Origin: Armillaria gallica
Lineage: Eukaryota; Basidiomycota; Agaricomycetes; Agaricales; Physalacriaceae
Direction of reading: 5' to 3'
DNA length: 64,000 bases
NCBI GenBank assembly: GCA_037576215.1
Contig: JBANDB010000003.1
Location: 3,906,001 to 3,970,000 of the forward strand
Made by a program: the position numbers and the translations under genes. A model generated the notes under the pieces. It did no database searches. It was not told the origin of the DNA and saw only the letters and a program-made list of their open reading frames with translations. How positions within the stretch are numbered: the stretch's first letter is position 1; every line of letters starts with the position of its first letter. Shown piece after piece: positions 37,842-48,090 of this stretch.

Positions 37842-38534
37842 TCAGACTAAACTCTCAATAATATTCATTATACATACATTACACTTCACCTACTGAAGGA
37901 CTGCGCTGCCGCTTATAAGCCTTCATCCAGCCATCTACCCTACACATAGGGATTATACCTGGGAGGGTATCCGATTTGTTGTCCTACAATCTCGCAGTCC
38001 ATCAGATCGGCACGCACAAGTACACTGAGATTATAGCTACAAATAGTGCATATACTAAACTCGAGCTTCAGTGATGCTTCAGGAGACTGGATGCCGTGAG
38101 TGTCTGCGGATGGGCTACTGCGGACAAGAAGATATCATGATGCAAAGTAAAGCCATTTACGCCCAGAAATAAATCAAGAAGCCGCAGAGAATGGCACGAC
38201 AAAAACGCTTGTTAAGGCTTCCGACAGTGTCCCGAGGTCCTGGTGAGCGGGCTTTTTGCGGAACAATGCCATTGTCAAACTAATGACCGCGACAAAAGGC
38301 TTTGCAGAAGTAGAAGTAATAACAATGCCAGCCCTTTGTAGGGACTAGTGCGTCCTATACATAGGTGAGAAATGGTCCACCTGCTTGTCCGTGTAGCCGC
38401 ACAAAAGAAAACCACGTCTGACGCCAGAAAATGTCAGAACATATGGACGAACGTTAGTCGTTAGCGCGGCATTGCATCGTTGAACCTTAGCGCTCGAGTA
38501 AAACGGCTGCACGAGGTTGTCGCAAGGCGTCGCA
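37842..38534. other. Intergenic, upstream of the Chs7-like gene
   Basis: 693 bp with no supported gene; presumably the promoter region of the gene starting at 38535. Confidence 0.4.
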
Positions 38535-39618
38535 ATGGCGGCCAACGGATCACATGGTGGATCGGGCCGAAGCCGGTCGCCACGCGACAGTCAACGAAAA
38601 GCCATTCTCACCTTATCTCCTTCATCTCGCCCGCCTCCCTCCTCCATGACCCGCTTTGGCGACTTTGAGCCTCTGTGCCGCCATACCCCGTCCTACCCAT
38701 GGTGCAACCTGTTCTACCGTTTCCTGCTCGACAATTCCCCCGATACCCTACAGGACCAAGGCAACGGTGATCCAGTCGGTGTGAATCCAGTCTGTGGGAT
38801 TCCGAGGGTGGGCACCGATGGCAGCATCAGTAACATTGCAGAAATTGTCGTCTGCGCGCTCAGCATGGTCTTCGTCGGCCTGCTCATCTTCCTCACAAAC
38901 CGACGCAAAGCCGCAGTCGGCAGGGTTGAGCTTCGCTTCCTGCTCTTCGTCTATTTTCTCACCCTACCCTTCTCAATATTGACACAAGGCTCCCTGCTGC
39001 AGCAGGGCACGACCGCGCTGGTCGTACTCACAGCCATCCATGCAGGACTCGTTGCTGCTCTTTTCGCTGCCCTCCTTGCCAACGCCATCGTCGCGACGCA
39101 GGTCGTCGAGGACGGCACCATGGCGTCCATCATGCCCTTCAGCATCCTCACACTCGCATTTTTCGTCGCTACCCTCTATATATCCCTCGACGTCGCCCTC
39201 GGGTTCTCTAACGCCCTGCAGCCCTCCGACCCAGCAGCATCCCTGCATTCTATACCTCTATTCATCTTTACCACTATATGGCCTGGAGCGTGCGCCCTCA
39301 TCTTCTTTGCCTTGATGGCGTACATCGTACTTGCCGTGCTCAACGAGACACGCCCCATGTGGTTTTACGTCCTCGCCGCAGTCCTCTTTGTACTTTCCCA
39401 GCTTGCATGGTTTTTGCTGGGGAGAGTCATTTGCAGTGGGAGCAATTCCAAGGTCGACGGTAGCTTCATTGCTACGCTCCTTGAGACTGCGTGCATAGGT
39501 GTACTCTATCTGGCGTGGAGAAGTATTACCGAAGGTGCGTTTTTTGTGTTGTATGTAATTCATGTTCTCATTTTAGTACTCAGAATCGTGGGACGATGGC
39601 ACATATTACCCTTCATAA
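38535..39618 (+). CDS. CHS7: Chitin synthase export chaperone, Chs7-like
   Basis: Chs7 is an ER membrane protein needed for exit of chitin synthase III. About 345 residues if translation starts at ATG 38535, which has a good context; the family-like start is the internal MTRFGDFEPLC at 38647, so the first 37 residues may be extra. The N-terminal Cys-rich lumenal segment (LCRHTPSYPWCNLFY ... GVNPVCGIPR) is followed by about seven membrane helices: EIVVCALSMVFVGLLIFL, ELRFLLFVYFLTLPFSIL, AGLVAALFAALLANAIVA preceding the family motif Q-x-x-EDGT, and so on to GSFIATLLETACIGVLYLAW. The end is spliced: SITE joins across a ~50-nt intron to ESWDDGTYYPS-stop at 39618. An alternative acceptor 7 nt upstream gives an unrelated tail. 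Confidence 0.88.
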
Positions 39619-39776
39619 TTTTTACCCCCATCTCTTTCCTTGACTGTATTCCTATCCTACCGTTGCTGTCAATGTCACGCTTTTGAAAAGGGCGTCAGTA
39701 CCGCCCACGTACATTCCGTTCTGTGCTTGGAAACCGTGTACTCTTTCCCGTTATGCCCTAGGTGTACTTACACCCG

Positions 39777-39905
39777 TGCATACGTACTGCAGGACACAAT
39801 TTTGCCGCTTTGTATGCACCGTGGACACACCTATCTGATGTACATAAGTACCACGATCACGACTTTCAGACTATTTATTACCTGACTCTTCTCTCTCGTC
39901 GGTTT
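39777..39905 (+). repeat. Diverged repeat A, copy 1 (partner near 40850-41022)
   Basis: Shares in order GCATAC, CTGCAG, ACAC/GAT, TTTGTATGCACC-like, TACA-AAGTAC and ACTTTCAGACT with 40850-41022, in the same orientation. The two are clearly related but much mutated. Nature unknown. Confidence 0.5.
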
Positions 39906-40159
39906 CCTTTATCCTCTGTAACGTTTTCCGGATCTCAGTTGCCTATCGTGGAAATACCAAAAGAAAGAAATGATAGTTCAACATGGACCCACAAATTCCA
40001 TGAACTGTCAACACATGCGGCTACGGCTCCTGGCTGCTGACGCCTATTAGTACTTAATGTACTCTCAAAGTGGGTGCATGCTAGCATGTTCATTAACGGT
40101 GAATCCGATTCCAAAGAAATCCACATGCCGTTTCCGACCTCTCTACCAAAGACGCTTTT

Positions 40160-40350
40160 TGGTACTTTACTCGACGGTAGTTGAGCGTTGAGTATTTCCT
40201 ACTGATATGTTGACAGTGGAACGCTGAATGTGCATTCACATATATTATGTCAGGGTCTACACGCCTGTTACAGTATCAGTGACTCTCGGATTTCGAAGTA
40301 ACGGAATCTATGAGACAGTTCACCGCATGGAATACATCGACTTGATTTAC
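40160..40350 (+). repeat. Diverged repeat B, copy 1 (partner near 42930-43110)
   Basis: Shares GGTAGTTGAGCGTTG, TACTGATATGTTGACAGTGG, GCGCTGAATGTG-like and GAATCTA-GAGACA-TTCACCGCA-like blocks with 42930-43110 in direct orientation. The two flank the DUF6697-type gene, which suggests that the whole segment between them was duplicated or inserted. Confidence 0.6.
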
Positions 40351-40849
40351 ACTTGATGGACCTGGCCAAGACTTGTCCTATCGTCTGGCATATTCGCTAT
40401 TGAATAAAGAAAATGGGTCCCCGGCATATCTTTCCACATTCTCCAGCATCCTTCCATCTACTGTGGACTCAACGTCTACGCATGCTACTAGGTGATTTCA
40501 GCGACTACGAGAACAAATCTGCTCTATATTGTCCATTCCGGGTGCGTCTTCATCATCTCGTATCGATCAGTGAGCTGCCAACTGCTATTTTTATGCAGCG
40601 CAGGAACCCTATTGTTGCTGAGACTGTCAATCTGTAGGGCAAAGCGATCGATTATCGATGATCGACGTTGGGGATGATCGAGGCTTTTCTTGGACCTTGT
40701 CCGGTTATCTATCTATCTATCTATCTTGAACGCCAAGGCATTTTTCTGCCGAGATTCGAAGTATGACTCTCATTGACACTTGGAGCTTTTGTTATGGGCA
40801 GGACGCTCACTATTTTGCTCATTTACCGCTCTGCCCTCGTCCCTACATG

Positions 40850-41022
40850 CATGCATACATACGGCCCTGCAGAACACGATTTGCTGCATTGTATGCACCA
40901 TGTACTATACAGTATACACCTACTTGAATCTTCAACGTACACAAGTACTGTAACCACAACTTTCAGACTGTTTAAAATTACGCAACATGACACTTTCTCT
41001 GAGCTCTCGTTGGTTTCTGTAG
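40850..41022 (+). repeat. Diverged repeat A, copy 2
   Basis: Related to 39777-39905; contains CATGCATACATACGGCCCTG and ACAACTTTCAGACTGTTT. It ends about 180 bp before the DUF6697-type gene. Confidence 0.5.
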
Positions 41023-41201
41023 CCTTCTCCATATCCCATATTGAATAGCAGTTGACTGTCATGGAATATGATACATATGCTGCTCGAAAATCGCTGGGAA
41101 GGACCGACCATGATGCTAGGCGCCCTCCGTACCGTTACTCTCTTCGCCTTTTAGCTCGATGTTCATTGTTTCCTGAATACTCGGATATTCTGATATCGTC
41201 G

Positions 41202-42733
41202 TCATGCCCGATTGACATTCTGCGTTTTAGAGTGTGAATTCCCCCGAATCTCCACTCTAGATCTCGTGTTTCCAGATGCTTCATGGCCCAATTTCCGGCC
41301 CATCGGCACAAGCACATTATATAACCCTTCATTAAAGCCAATATATTGCAGGCCGATGCATTCTGCTTTGAGGATGTCAGGCTCCCAAAGATCCATAACC
41401 CTCTGAAAGCTATGTTGATACAGTTGATGCGAAGCCCCGTTGTCAGAAATCGTGGCGCGGGCGAGTGCCTCCAAATCCTTAAGAAAAAGTAGCTTGAGTA
41501 TGGAATACGAGTGAGTTTGATGGTTTTCAAAGCACACACCAATCCAGATAGGTCCGTGCAGCCACTAGGTTTCATCTCGTGGCTCAAAGGCAAGCACTTG
41601 TATGTCCCGTCATAATAAGTAGTATCATGATTGACAACGAACAGCTCTTTGGTTGTCCCGTATATCTCCTTCATTGGATGCGAAATCTATTTTGCCTCAA
41701 CGTCGTTAAGTTGGAGTTGGTGAGATGAGATGGTGCAAATAGTAGGGCATGCCCACCCGGTTTCCCAGACCACAAGAATGGGTCTGAATATTGAAGACAT
41801 ATTGACTTGTTGGGGGAAGCGACTCTATTGAGTATTGAAATTAGCCACTGAAGTGAGCACGCTGAGGCTTGGTACTGACCCTTGTAGCTTGGGATTCTGA
41901 GGCATTTGGCGTCAACGGGACGTAAACGTCTAGCGAAAAAGACAACTCACAGAGCTTAGGAACTTGCGGAAGGTGGCGGTGGTGAAACTGTGTTTTGTAA
42001 TTGGGCCTGCTTGAACTTGAGGTCTTTCAAAGGGATGTTGTTCCATGGCATCCTTCAACATTTTGCGCTCGCTCTGAAATGGAAAGATGAAAGATGCCCT
42101 GGATGCATAGTGACGTAGAGGCACACTACCTGCAAGGGAATAACCTTAACACCTGTCTGTTCAGCGGATGGTCGGTGTAGTGAACCAAAGAGCCTCACCT
42201 TTTTCGATTTGAAATCCTTTTTGAGCTTCTCCAGCTCTTCTTCAAGCTCACCAATACGCTTCGTCAGTGCTGCTCCCTCACCAGTGACCTCAGCCAACTG
42301 CGCGGTTAACGCGTTGCATTGCTACGACCATAAGTATACTTTTTAGTACAGACGTTATTGCCAAAAAAAAAAGTCACGTACTTCACGATCCTGACGTCGA
42401 AGTTTGTCTTTTCCTTCTGGTATTTTTCTTTGATATCTTCGTATTGGCTAGCTGCCGTTCCGACACTGGTTTCGGCTGCCCCGGGTTTTGGAAGGATATC
42501 CTGTATATATCAATTACCTGCATTTCGGAGAAATGCTTAGCGATGCATACTGCTTGTTCAACCTTGACGGCAGCCTTGGAGTCATGAGCTCCAGCAAGGT
42601 CATAAATTAAACTATCATTCTCCTGCTTGAGCTTCTCAATGCTCTCAGTCAATATCCTATTAGATTTCTCCGACTCATTCGCGTTTTTCTGGGATTCCAA
42701 GTCAATGAGAAGATCGTTCAATGAAGGTCGCAT
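41202..42733 (-). pseudogene. Coiled-coil gene with DUF6697-like C terminus, probably decayed
   Basis: Reading leftward from MRPSLNDLLIDLESQ (42733), the first part is a charged coiled coil (EKLKQENDSLIYDLAGAHDS, RIGELEEELEKLKKDFKSKK). A link SERKMLKDAMEQHPFERPQV follows, then a domain with MKEIYGTTKELFVVNHDT, YYDGTYKCLPLSHEM and AECIGLQYIGFNEGLYNVL, which I recall as the agaricomycete DUF6697 pattern. Two frame problems suggest decay. Between SEM-Q and DILPKPGAAETS only 17 nt with GT...AG ends separate the frames, far too short for a normal intron. Near 41935 the frame also shifts by one between FRKFLSS and LDVYVPLTPN. No upstream exon was found beyond 42733. It could still be expressed if I have misjudged the introns. 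Confidence 0.5.
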
Positions 42734-44110
42734 CCCACCTCAGACTATTTCAACTGTCGCCGGCAGTCTCTTAACGATCTTGCTAGCGACTCGACGATTT
42801 CTGGGCCGACTCCGACACCATACGAACGTGCTTGCATTGTTTATTAGCAGTACATTTGATTACGAAGAAAACCAACATTCTGTTTTTAACTTCTCTGCGA
42901 AAGACACTATTTGGCATTTTGCTCACGTTTAGGATACGGTAGTTGAGCGTTGCAGCATTTTCTTACTGATATGTTGACAGTGGAGCGCTGAATGTGTATT
43001 CACGTAGATTGCGCTTTGGTCTACACTTTGTTGCGGTATCAGTGAAATTTGACGTCGATGAATCTACGAGACAATTCACCGCAAGAAATGCATGGACCCG
43101 ACTTGTATTGCGCTCGCTTGCTAGACCTAGCTAATATACAGGAACACACCGAGAGACATTGCGGCAGGCAAGGACAAGGATGCGCCGCAAAGTCTTGTAG
43201 GAGCCTGCCAACAAAAGGATCTTCATAATGCAAAAAAAGTACACAAACGCGACAGAGATAATATCTACACCACAGCGGGAATACTCTGCCTAACATCTAC
43301 TGGAATAGTATACGGATTAGGCTAGGCATACGCTACAGATCACGAGGAAGGTAACGCACCCACTGTAAAAGGCTGACTGGTCATTTCTGCAAAGTTGGCT
43401 CCAGGGGAAAGACAGATACTTTAGTGATGTGCAACGAGAACCTATAAGAACCGGTGCTTTATCATTTGATTCCAAGACCCTTCATTAGAGATCAGGAAGC
43501 AGTAGGCGCAGTTCTGTTAGAAAGCTGACGGTTGCGATGGTCGGGCTTCCCTGCCATTATGACTGTTTTGTCCAGAAGACAAGGTTATAAAAAGTCGCTC
43601 GCAGAAGAAAATTCGGAAGAATACTGAGGTGTATCGCAAGTGTGGCGAGGAAGATGTCCAAAGTGGTGTCCGATAGATAACCTATAACGATTATGCAGAC
43701 AACAGCGCAACCAGGAGCAGTCAGCCGAGACGCTTGTATGCCAGCAAACAATAGAGGTACCCAGACGTTATTCGGAGAAAAAGCCGGTTGTTGTGCTAGC
43801 TACGTAGCCCCTCGGGCCCAATATCGATGATGGACAGGCAGCATGCATTGTGTAGAAAGCGATGATATCGCTAAGGCTTCTACATCACCGTTGCAGTGCA
43901 GAAGGATCGCTGTTGCTGCGAGGGGGCTATGCAACGTGTAAAAGGCAACGACATCTGTGACATCTGTGACATCGCCGTTTCCTGCCGTTTCGCTATCTTC
44001 TGCACCAGCGACGACGCCCAGCGCCACTGTTTTCCCTTCTCTCCAGGCCTCCAATTTTTCTTCTTTTCCCTATACTAGACGCCAAGTATATTCACGTACC
44101 CTAATTCACA
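42734..44110. other. Intergenic with repeat B copy 2
   Basis: 1.4 kb without a supported gene. Repeat B (42930-43110) lies here. The small ORFs at 43039-43296 and 43557-43751 have no domain. The last 200 bp are the promoter region of the surface-protein gene at 44111. Confidence 0.4.
42930..43110 (+). repeat. Diverged repeat B, copy 2
   Basis: Partner of 40160-40350; contains CGGTAGTTGAGCGTTG and TACTGATATGTTGACAGTGG. The TCTCGTAGATTCATCG-like end matches the partner at about three bases in four. Confidence 0.6.
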
Positions 44111-45403
44111 ATGAAGCCGTCTCGTTCGCTTCTTCTTTCGTGTCTCTTGGCCATTGCGCTGGCCCAGACCTCTAGTGCTTGGGAGCGACCACATCTGGCT
44201 CGCCAGGCAGCGAGCAGTGGTCAAGGGACAGAAGCAGCAACCACAGCGGCTACTGGTGCGTCAACTGGAGGACAGCAGACCACGACGACCGCAGAACAGC
44301 AAACAACTTCCGCTGCCACCACCACCACCGCCCAACCGACCACGACAACTCAGGATCAGACGACAACGACCCAGCAGCAGCAGACCTCGACGTCGACGAC
44401 CAACCAGCAGCAGACCTCGGCAACCACGGCGGAAAACACCAGTCACACTGAAAACAATAACTCTCAGACCACTACGAACAATCAACAGACCACCTCTCAA
44501 AACATCCAGACCACGCAGGCTCCCCAGATTCAGACAACCGAGTCTGTCTCCACCAACTCGGCTGGTGAAGAAGTTACAGTGACGATCACTAACACCAACA
44601 CCAACACCAGAAATAGTCAGACCGAGTCGGCTTCGTCCAGCAGTGCGTCCAGCAGCAGCGCGGATAGCTCTAATTCTGGCGGCAGCTCTGGGGTTAGTAC
44701 CGGAACAATCATTGGTCTGTCTGTCGCTGGTGGAGTGGCGCTCTTGGGTATCATCGGCTTCATTGTGTGGAAGTTGACGAGAAAACGTTTCTCCGACTTT
44801 GACGATGGTACGTCTACCATTTCTTTCCCCTTGTTCGTCAAATTCACGTCTCTTTCAGGTGAGGCTATCAAATGGCCAGAGCTTAATGCTCACGGCTCCG
44901 ACGGCGGCGATATCCACCCTCTTCCTGTTCACAGCACTGGTCGAGCTGGCTTTGACACTGGCTCTGAAGTTTCCTTGTCTCGTGCCCCTTCCACCTCCAC
45001 CAACAACTTCTCTACTCCAGATCTACCTCATGATCCATATGCCGTGCCTCCTCTTCCTCACTTGAATCCCAACCAACCCATACCATACCGTGATGATCCA
45101 AATGCTGGCAACGCATACTATGACCCATATCGTGGGCCTGTGCCAAATACATTCAATGATGCACCCTCTGGGTCTGAATGGTCACAAGGCGAGGCCATTC
45201 CCATGACGCAGATGACTGGTGCTGGCAGGATGAGTCCAGGGCCTGGGTTGGCCTACGCGGATACTGGTAGAGCGTCTCCTACTCTTGCAGGGCGTGCTAG
45301 TCCAGGTCCATCAGCAGCGCTGCGCACCAAATCGCCTGCACCAGCGTACGGGAGGTCATCCCCAGGGCCTCAAGCCGCATTTGATCCTTATGCTCCCCGG
45401 TAG
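44111..45403 (+). CDS. Ser/Thr-rich single-pass surface protein (cell-wall-sensor-like)
   Basis: 430 residues as one ORF, or 413 if the 51-nt stop-free GTACGT...TTTCAG stretch after FSDFDD is removed as an intron. It has a signal peptide (MKPSRSLLLSCLLAIALAQT, cleavage near residue 23) and an extracellular stretch of ~165 residues made almost only of Thr, Gln, Ser and Asn. A single membrane helix follows (TIIGLSVAGGVALLGIIGFI, then VWKLTRKR). The cytoplasmic tail contains AIKWPELNAHGSD and Pro-rich repeats (RASPTLAGRASPGPS). The layout is that of Mid2/Wsc-like wall-stress sensors, but no WSC Cys domain is present. I recall the 'IKWPEL' tail in other basidiomycete membrane proteins of unknown role. 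Heavy O-mannosylation is likely. Confidence 0.8.
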   Translation: MKPSRSLLLSCLLAIALAQTSSAWERPHLARQAASSGQGTEAATTAATGASTGGQQTTTTAEQQTTSAATTTTAQPTTTTQDQTTTTQQQQTSTSTTNQQQTSATTAENTSHTENNNSQTTTNNQQTTSQNIQTTQAPQIQTTESVSTNSAGEEVTVTITNTNTNTRNSQTESASSSSASSSSADSSNSGGSSGVSTGTIIGLSVAGGVALLGIIGFIVWKLTRKRFSDFDDGTSTISFPLFVKFTSLSGEAIKWPELNAHGSDGGDIHPLPVHSTGRAGFDTGSEVSLSRAPSTSTNNFSTPDLPHDPYAVPPLPHLNPNQPIPYRDDPNAGNAYYDPYRGPVPNTFNDAPSGSEWSQGEAIPMTQMTGAGRMSPGPGLAYADTGRASPTLAGRASPGPSAALRTKSPAPAYGRSSPGPQAAFDPYAPR

Positions 45404-48090
45404 TGGACGCTTTTTCATGTTACGGGAGATGAATGATACGACTATAGACGATTTAATTCCACCTTTGGATAGACCGGAGTTGGACTAGGACATAAGATTG
45501 TCGCATTTGGTGGGGGATTACTGCCTTGCTTTGCACTGAGCCTTCCATTACATCATCCTGTCTTGTTTTCCCACCATTTTACCATACCCAAACATCCCCC
45601 AGATTGCATTTTTCACGCTCATACACATAATCATCACCTCCCATCGTTGCATATAAAAGGTTTCCATACACCTATCATATCTTGTTCAGACCTATTCGTG
45701 CTGGTGCTGATAGTCCATCTGGATGAAGGTGGTAGAGTTAACCCTCTGTCCTTTTAATACGTTATTTTCTGTGGTCGCTTTATATCATCCTACCCTCTCA
45801 CATCGTTTTCCGTGTTTTGCATCTAATATTTCTTGTCTTGATTTTCTGCTTATGCATGTACGTATACGGACCAAATTTGGCACAGTGATTAGGATTCTGA
45901 TATTTAGGAAACATATCTTCTTCCCGGCATGGCACTAGCCCATCGCTTCCTCAAGTACCACGCGAAATGGTGTCCCGAATCTTCCGGCTTCAGCCCTGGC
46001 ATACGGTACTTGAAGATCAGAGAGGCCCTTTGGCTTCTAATGTCGTTTTTCCTCTCGCCGATACGTCGGCTCAAGGACACCACAGCCACTGCGAGAACTA
46101 TAACGGTTAACTTATCTAGGCCTGACATTAGCCTTTCTCTATCTCTCCACAGTACGGTTCTTTTACTGTTCACTGTCCGCTCTGTTTATCTCGTAGTCGG
46201 CGTGGATCGTCACCCCTTCCTCCCGGACCGTACGGTCTTCCACATGTCAGTTACAGGGATCTATCCTCCCGGCGACCCTGACTAGCCTACGCTCAATGGA
46301 ACGAATCCTATGGATGGCAATATTGTTTCGGACGTCACAGCACCCGCGCCTTGGAACTTCCGCTGTCGTCCTTAACTTGGCGAAGGCAACACATAATCAG
46401 TGATCGAAAACCACCCAGTAAATCACTTCAATGGATTAGCACACCTGTTTACAGCGCCAGGTCTTCATAACGACGGCAATGATAGCATTTTCGGATGATC
46501 ATGGGCGCAATGGGATTATAGGACCGTGTTTATGAGTCATTCCCTGCGTTGGTGGTAGATGTTCCATGGGGTACAGTTTTTAGCACGCTAAAGCTGGATA
46601 GTGACTGTTCCAAGTGCCTCAAGCCGAGCTCAGTCGTCTGTGGGCTAATTTCAATCAATTCCGGCATCTTGACTCTTTTCAGACTGCTGCTTATGTATCA
46701 GTACGCCCGCTGCAGGAATATGACGTGACGCTGCGGTCCCATGAAGATTGTCGTGGGAAGAGTAGGTGCCACGATCATCCGCGGGACACCATCTGACCGC
46801 ATGAGATATAGATATGGAAGATTGGCGTCTTTGTGATATAAAAGCTCAATCCCGCGCTTGCTTGCATCAGGGATTATTTACAGATTGGTATCTTTCACTT
46901 GTATTTCTTCAGAAACCAAGCACAAAAACCCTTCAGATCCCAATCCCAAGCCTTTCGAGGATAACGACGGCCTTTGTTAAATCATAGTCTGATAAGAAGA
47001 CCTTGTGCGGTCCCTTCAGATGGGCGCCGAACCTGGCGATGCTGATACCGTCATAGTTTCCTCCATTGACGCGTCTACATCACTATGGGCAGTTTCTTCT
47101 CAGTCACAGGGATAAGTTCATCTTTCTGCCGACGTCGCCTTTCTTCTGAGCAGAACATAGAGAGGAAAGTACCAGAAAGCTCCCTTGTCTTCAATATAAG
47201 ATCTACCAGCTACGCACCACTACTACTGGCAGAAACTTCTCGGAGCTTATGCTGGCCATTACAGATGTACGTTGTTACTTGTTAAGTCTCAAAATCAAGT
47301 CCGCTTGTCCGGGAGGTGTGGAACTGTCACGGAGCTCCGAATGATCCATCATGACAAGTCCAAGCCCTTGCACTGGGCCAACTGGGCGTGTCGGGAAGGA
47401 ACAGACCTTCTGATCTCACCTTTCGGCAGTCTTATTCTTCTATCCGAGGACTTAGGGAATCTGTTAGCGCCGTTAGGTATGCTATGTGACCAGCGTTACA
47501 TGGGCTCCATGTGTGTTCGTAAGTGTTCGTCTAGATCCTATGCAACACGAATATTGACAGGAAAGCACACTAGTTGCTCCTTATCCTTTTGGGTCAGATA
47601 TCTGCTTTACTCAAGGTTTGGTTCCAACTATTCAAATACCCTGGCGTGCCTTGGTCGTCGACATTCAACATATCGCCTCGTCTTTCATCACGAAAACGCT
47701 TATCTGAAGAGTTCAAGAGCATCCGGACTCTTGAACTCTTCTAGCCTATGGATTTTCTGATGCATCTTTTGCCATTGGAACTGGTCATTCAGAAGTGGAA
47801 ATATTGATCTCGCTAAGTCATTGGAAATATCCACTGATTCGTCAAATTTGGCGAAGTGATTGTTATGCCCTTGGTCTAATATCTGGTCATTGATAGGCCG
47901 CCTTCGAAATCCCGACCATCGGATCCCCAAACCCACCAGTTAGATTCTTTTACGTTTGGACAAAAAGTACATATATTAACGGGGATTTCGCCATGTCGGA
48001 TGCACCTAAACTTGCTGAGCGTTTTCAGGAACTCGCCACCTTAACGTTCTAGTTCACTGCGCGCTACCGTGTTGCTTTGTCCTCATCACC
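45404..48090. other. Long region without a recognised gene
   Basis: 2.7 kb. A TATAAAA lies at about 46836-46843 and an ATG at 47020 opens a short frame (MGAEPGDADTVIVSS), but no coherent splice path or domain follows. ORFs at 45929-46285 and 47272-47760 show no family signature. A perfect 14-bp hairpin lies at 47706-47741. It could hide a decayed gene or a noncoding RNA. Confidence 0.4.
47706..47741. repeat. Perfect 14-bp inverted repeat with 8-nt loop
   Basis: GAAGAGTTCAAGAG and its exact complement CTCTTGAACTCTTC are separated by CATCCGGA. It lies about 350 bp upstream of the P450 start, with no T-run after it. Confidence 0.8.

Larger units (their letters stand above)
39619..41201. other. 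Gene-poor region with diverged repeats
   Basis: 1.6 kb without a supported gene. It contains one member each of two diverged repeat pairs (listed separately) and a TATC x5 microsatellite at 40706-40725. Confidence 0.45.

Noticed and set aside
38517..38534. Upstream extension of the Chs7-like ORF before 38535
   Set aside because: It would begin at TTG; the first ATG in frame is 38535 and the family-like start is 38647.
40706..40725. TATC x5 microsatellite as a feature of interest
   Set aside because: A common short simple repeat with nothing else around it.
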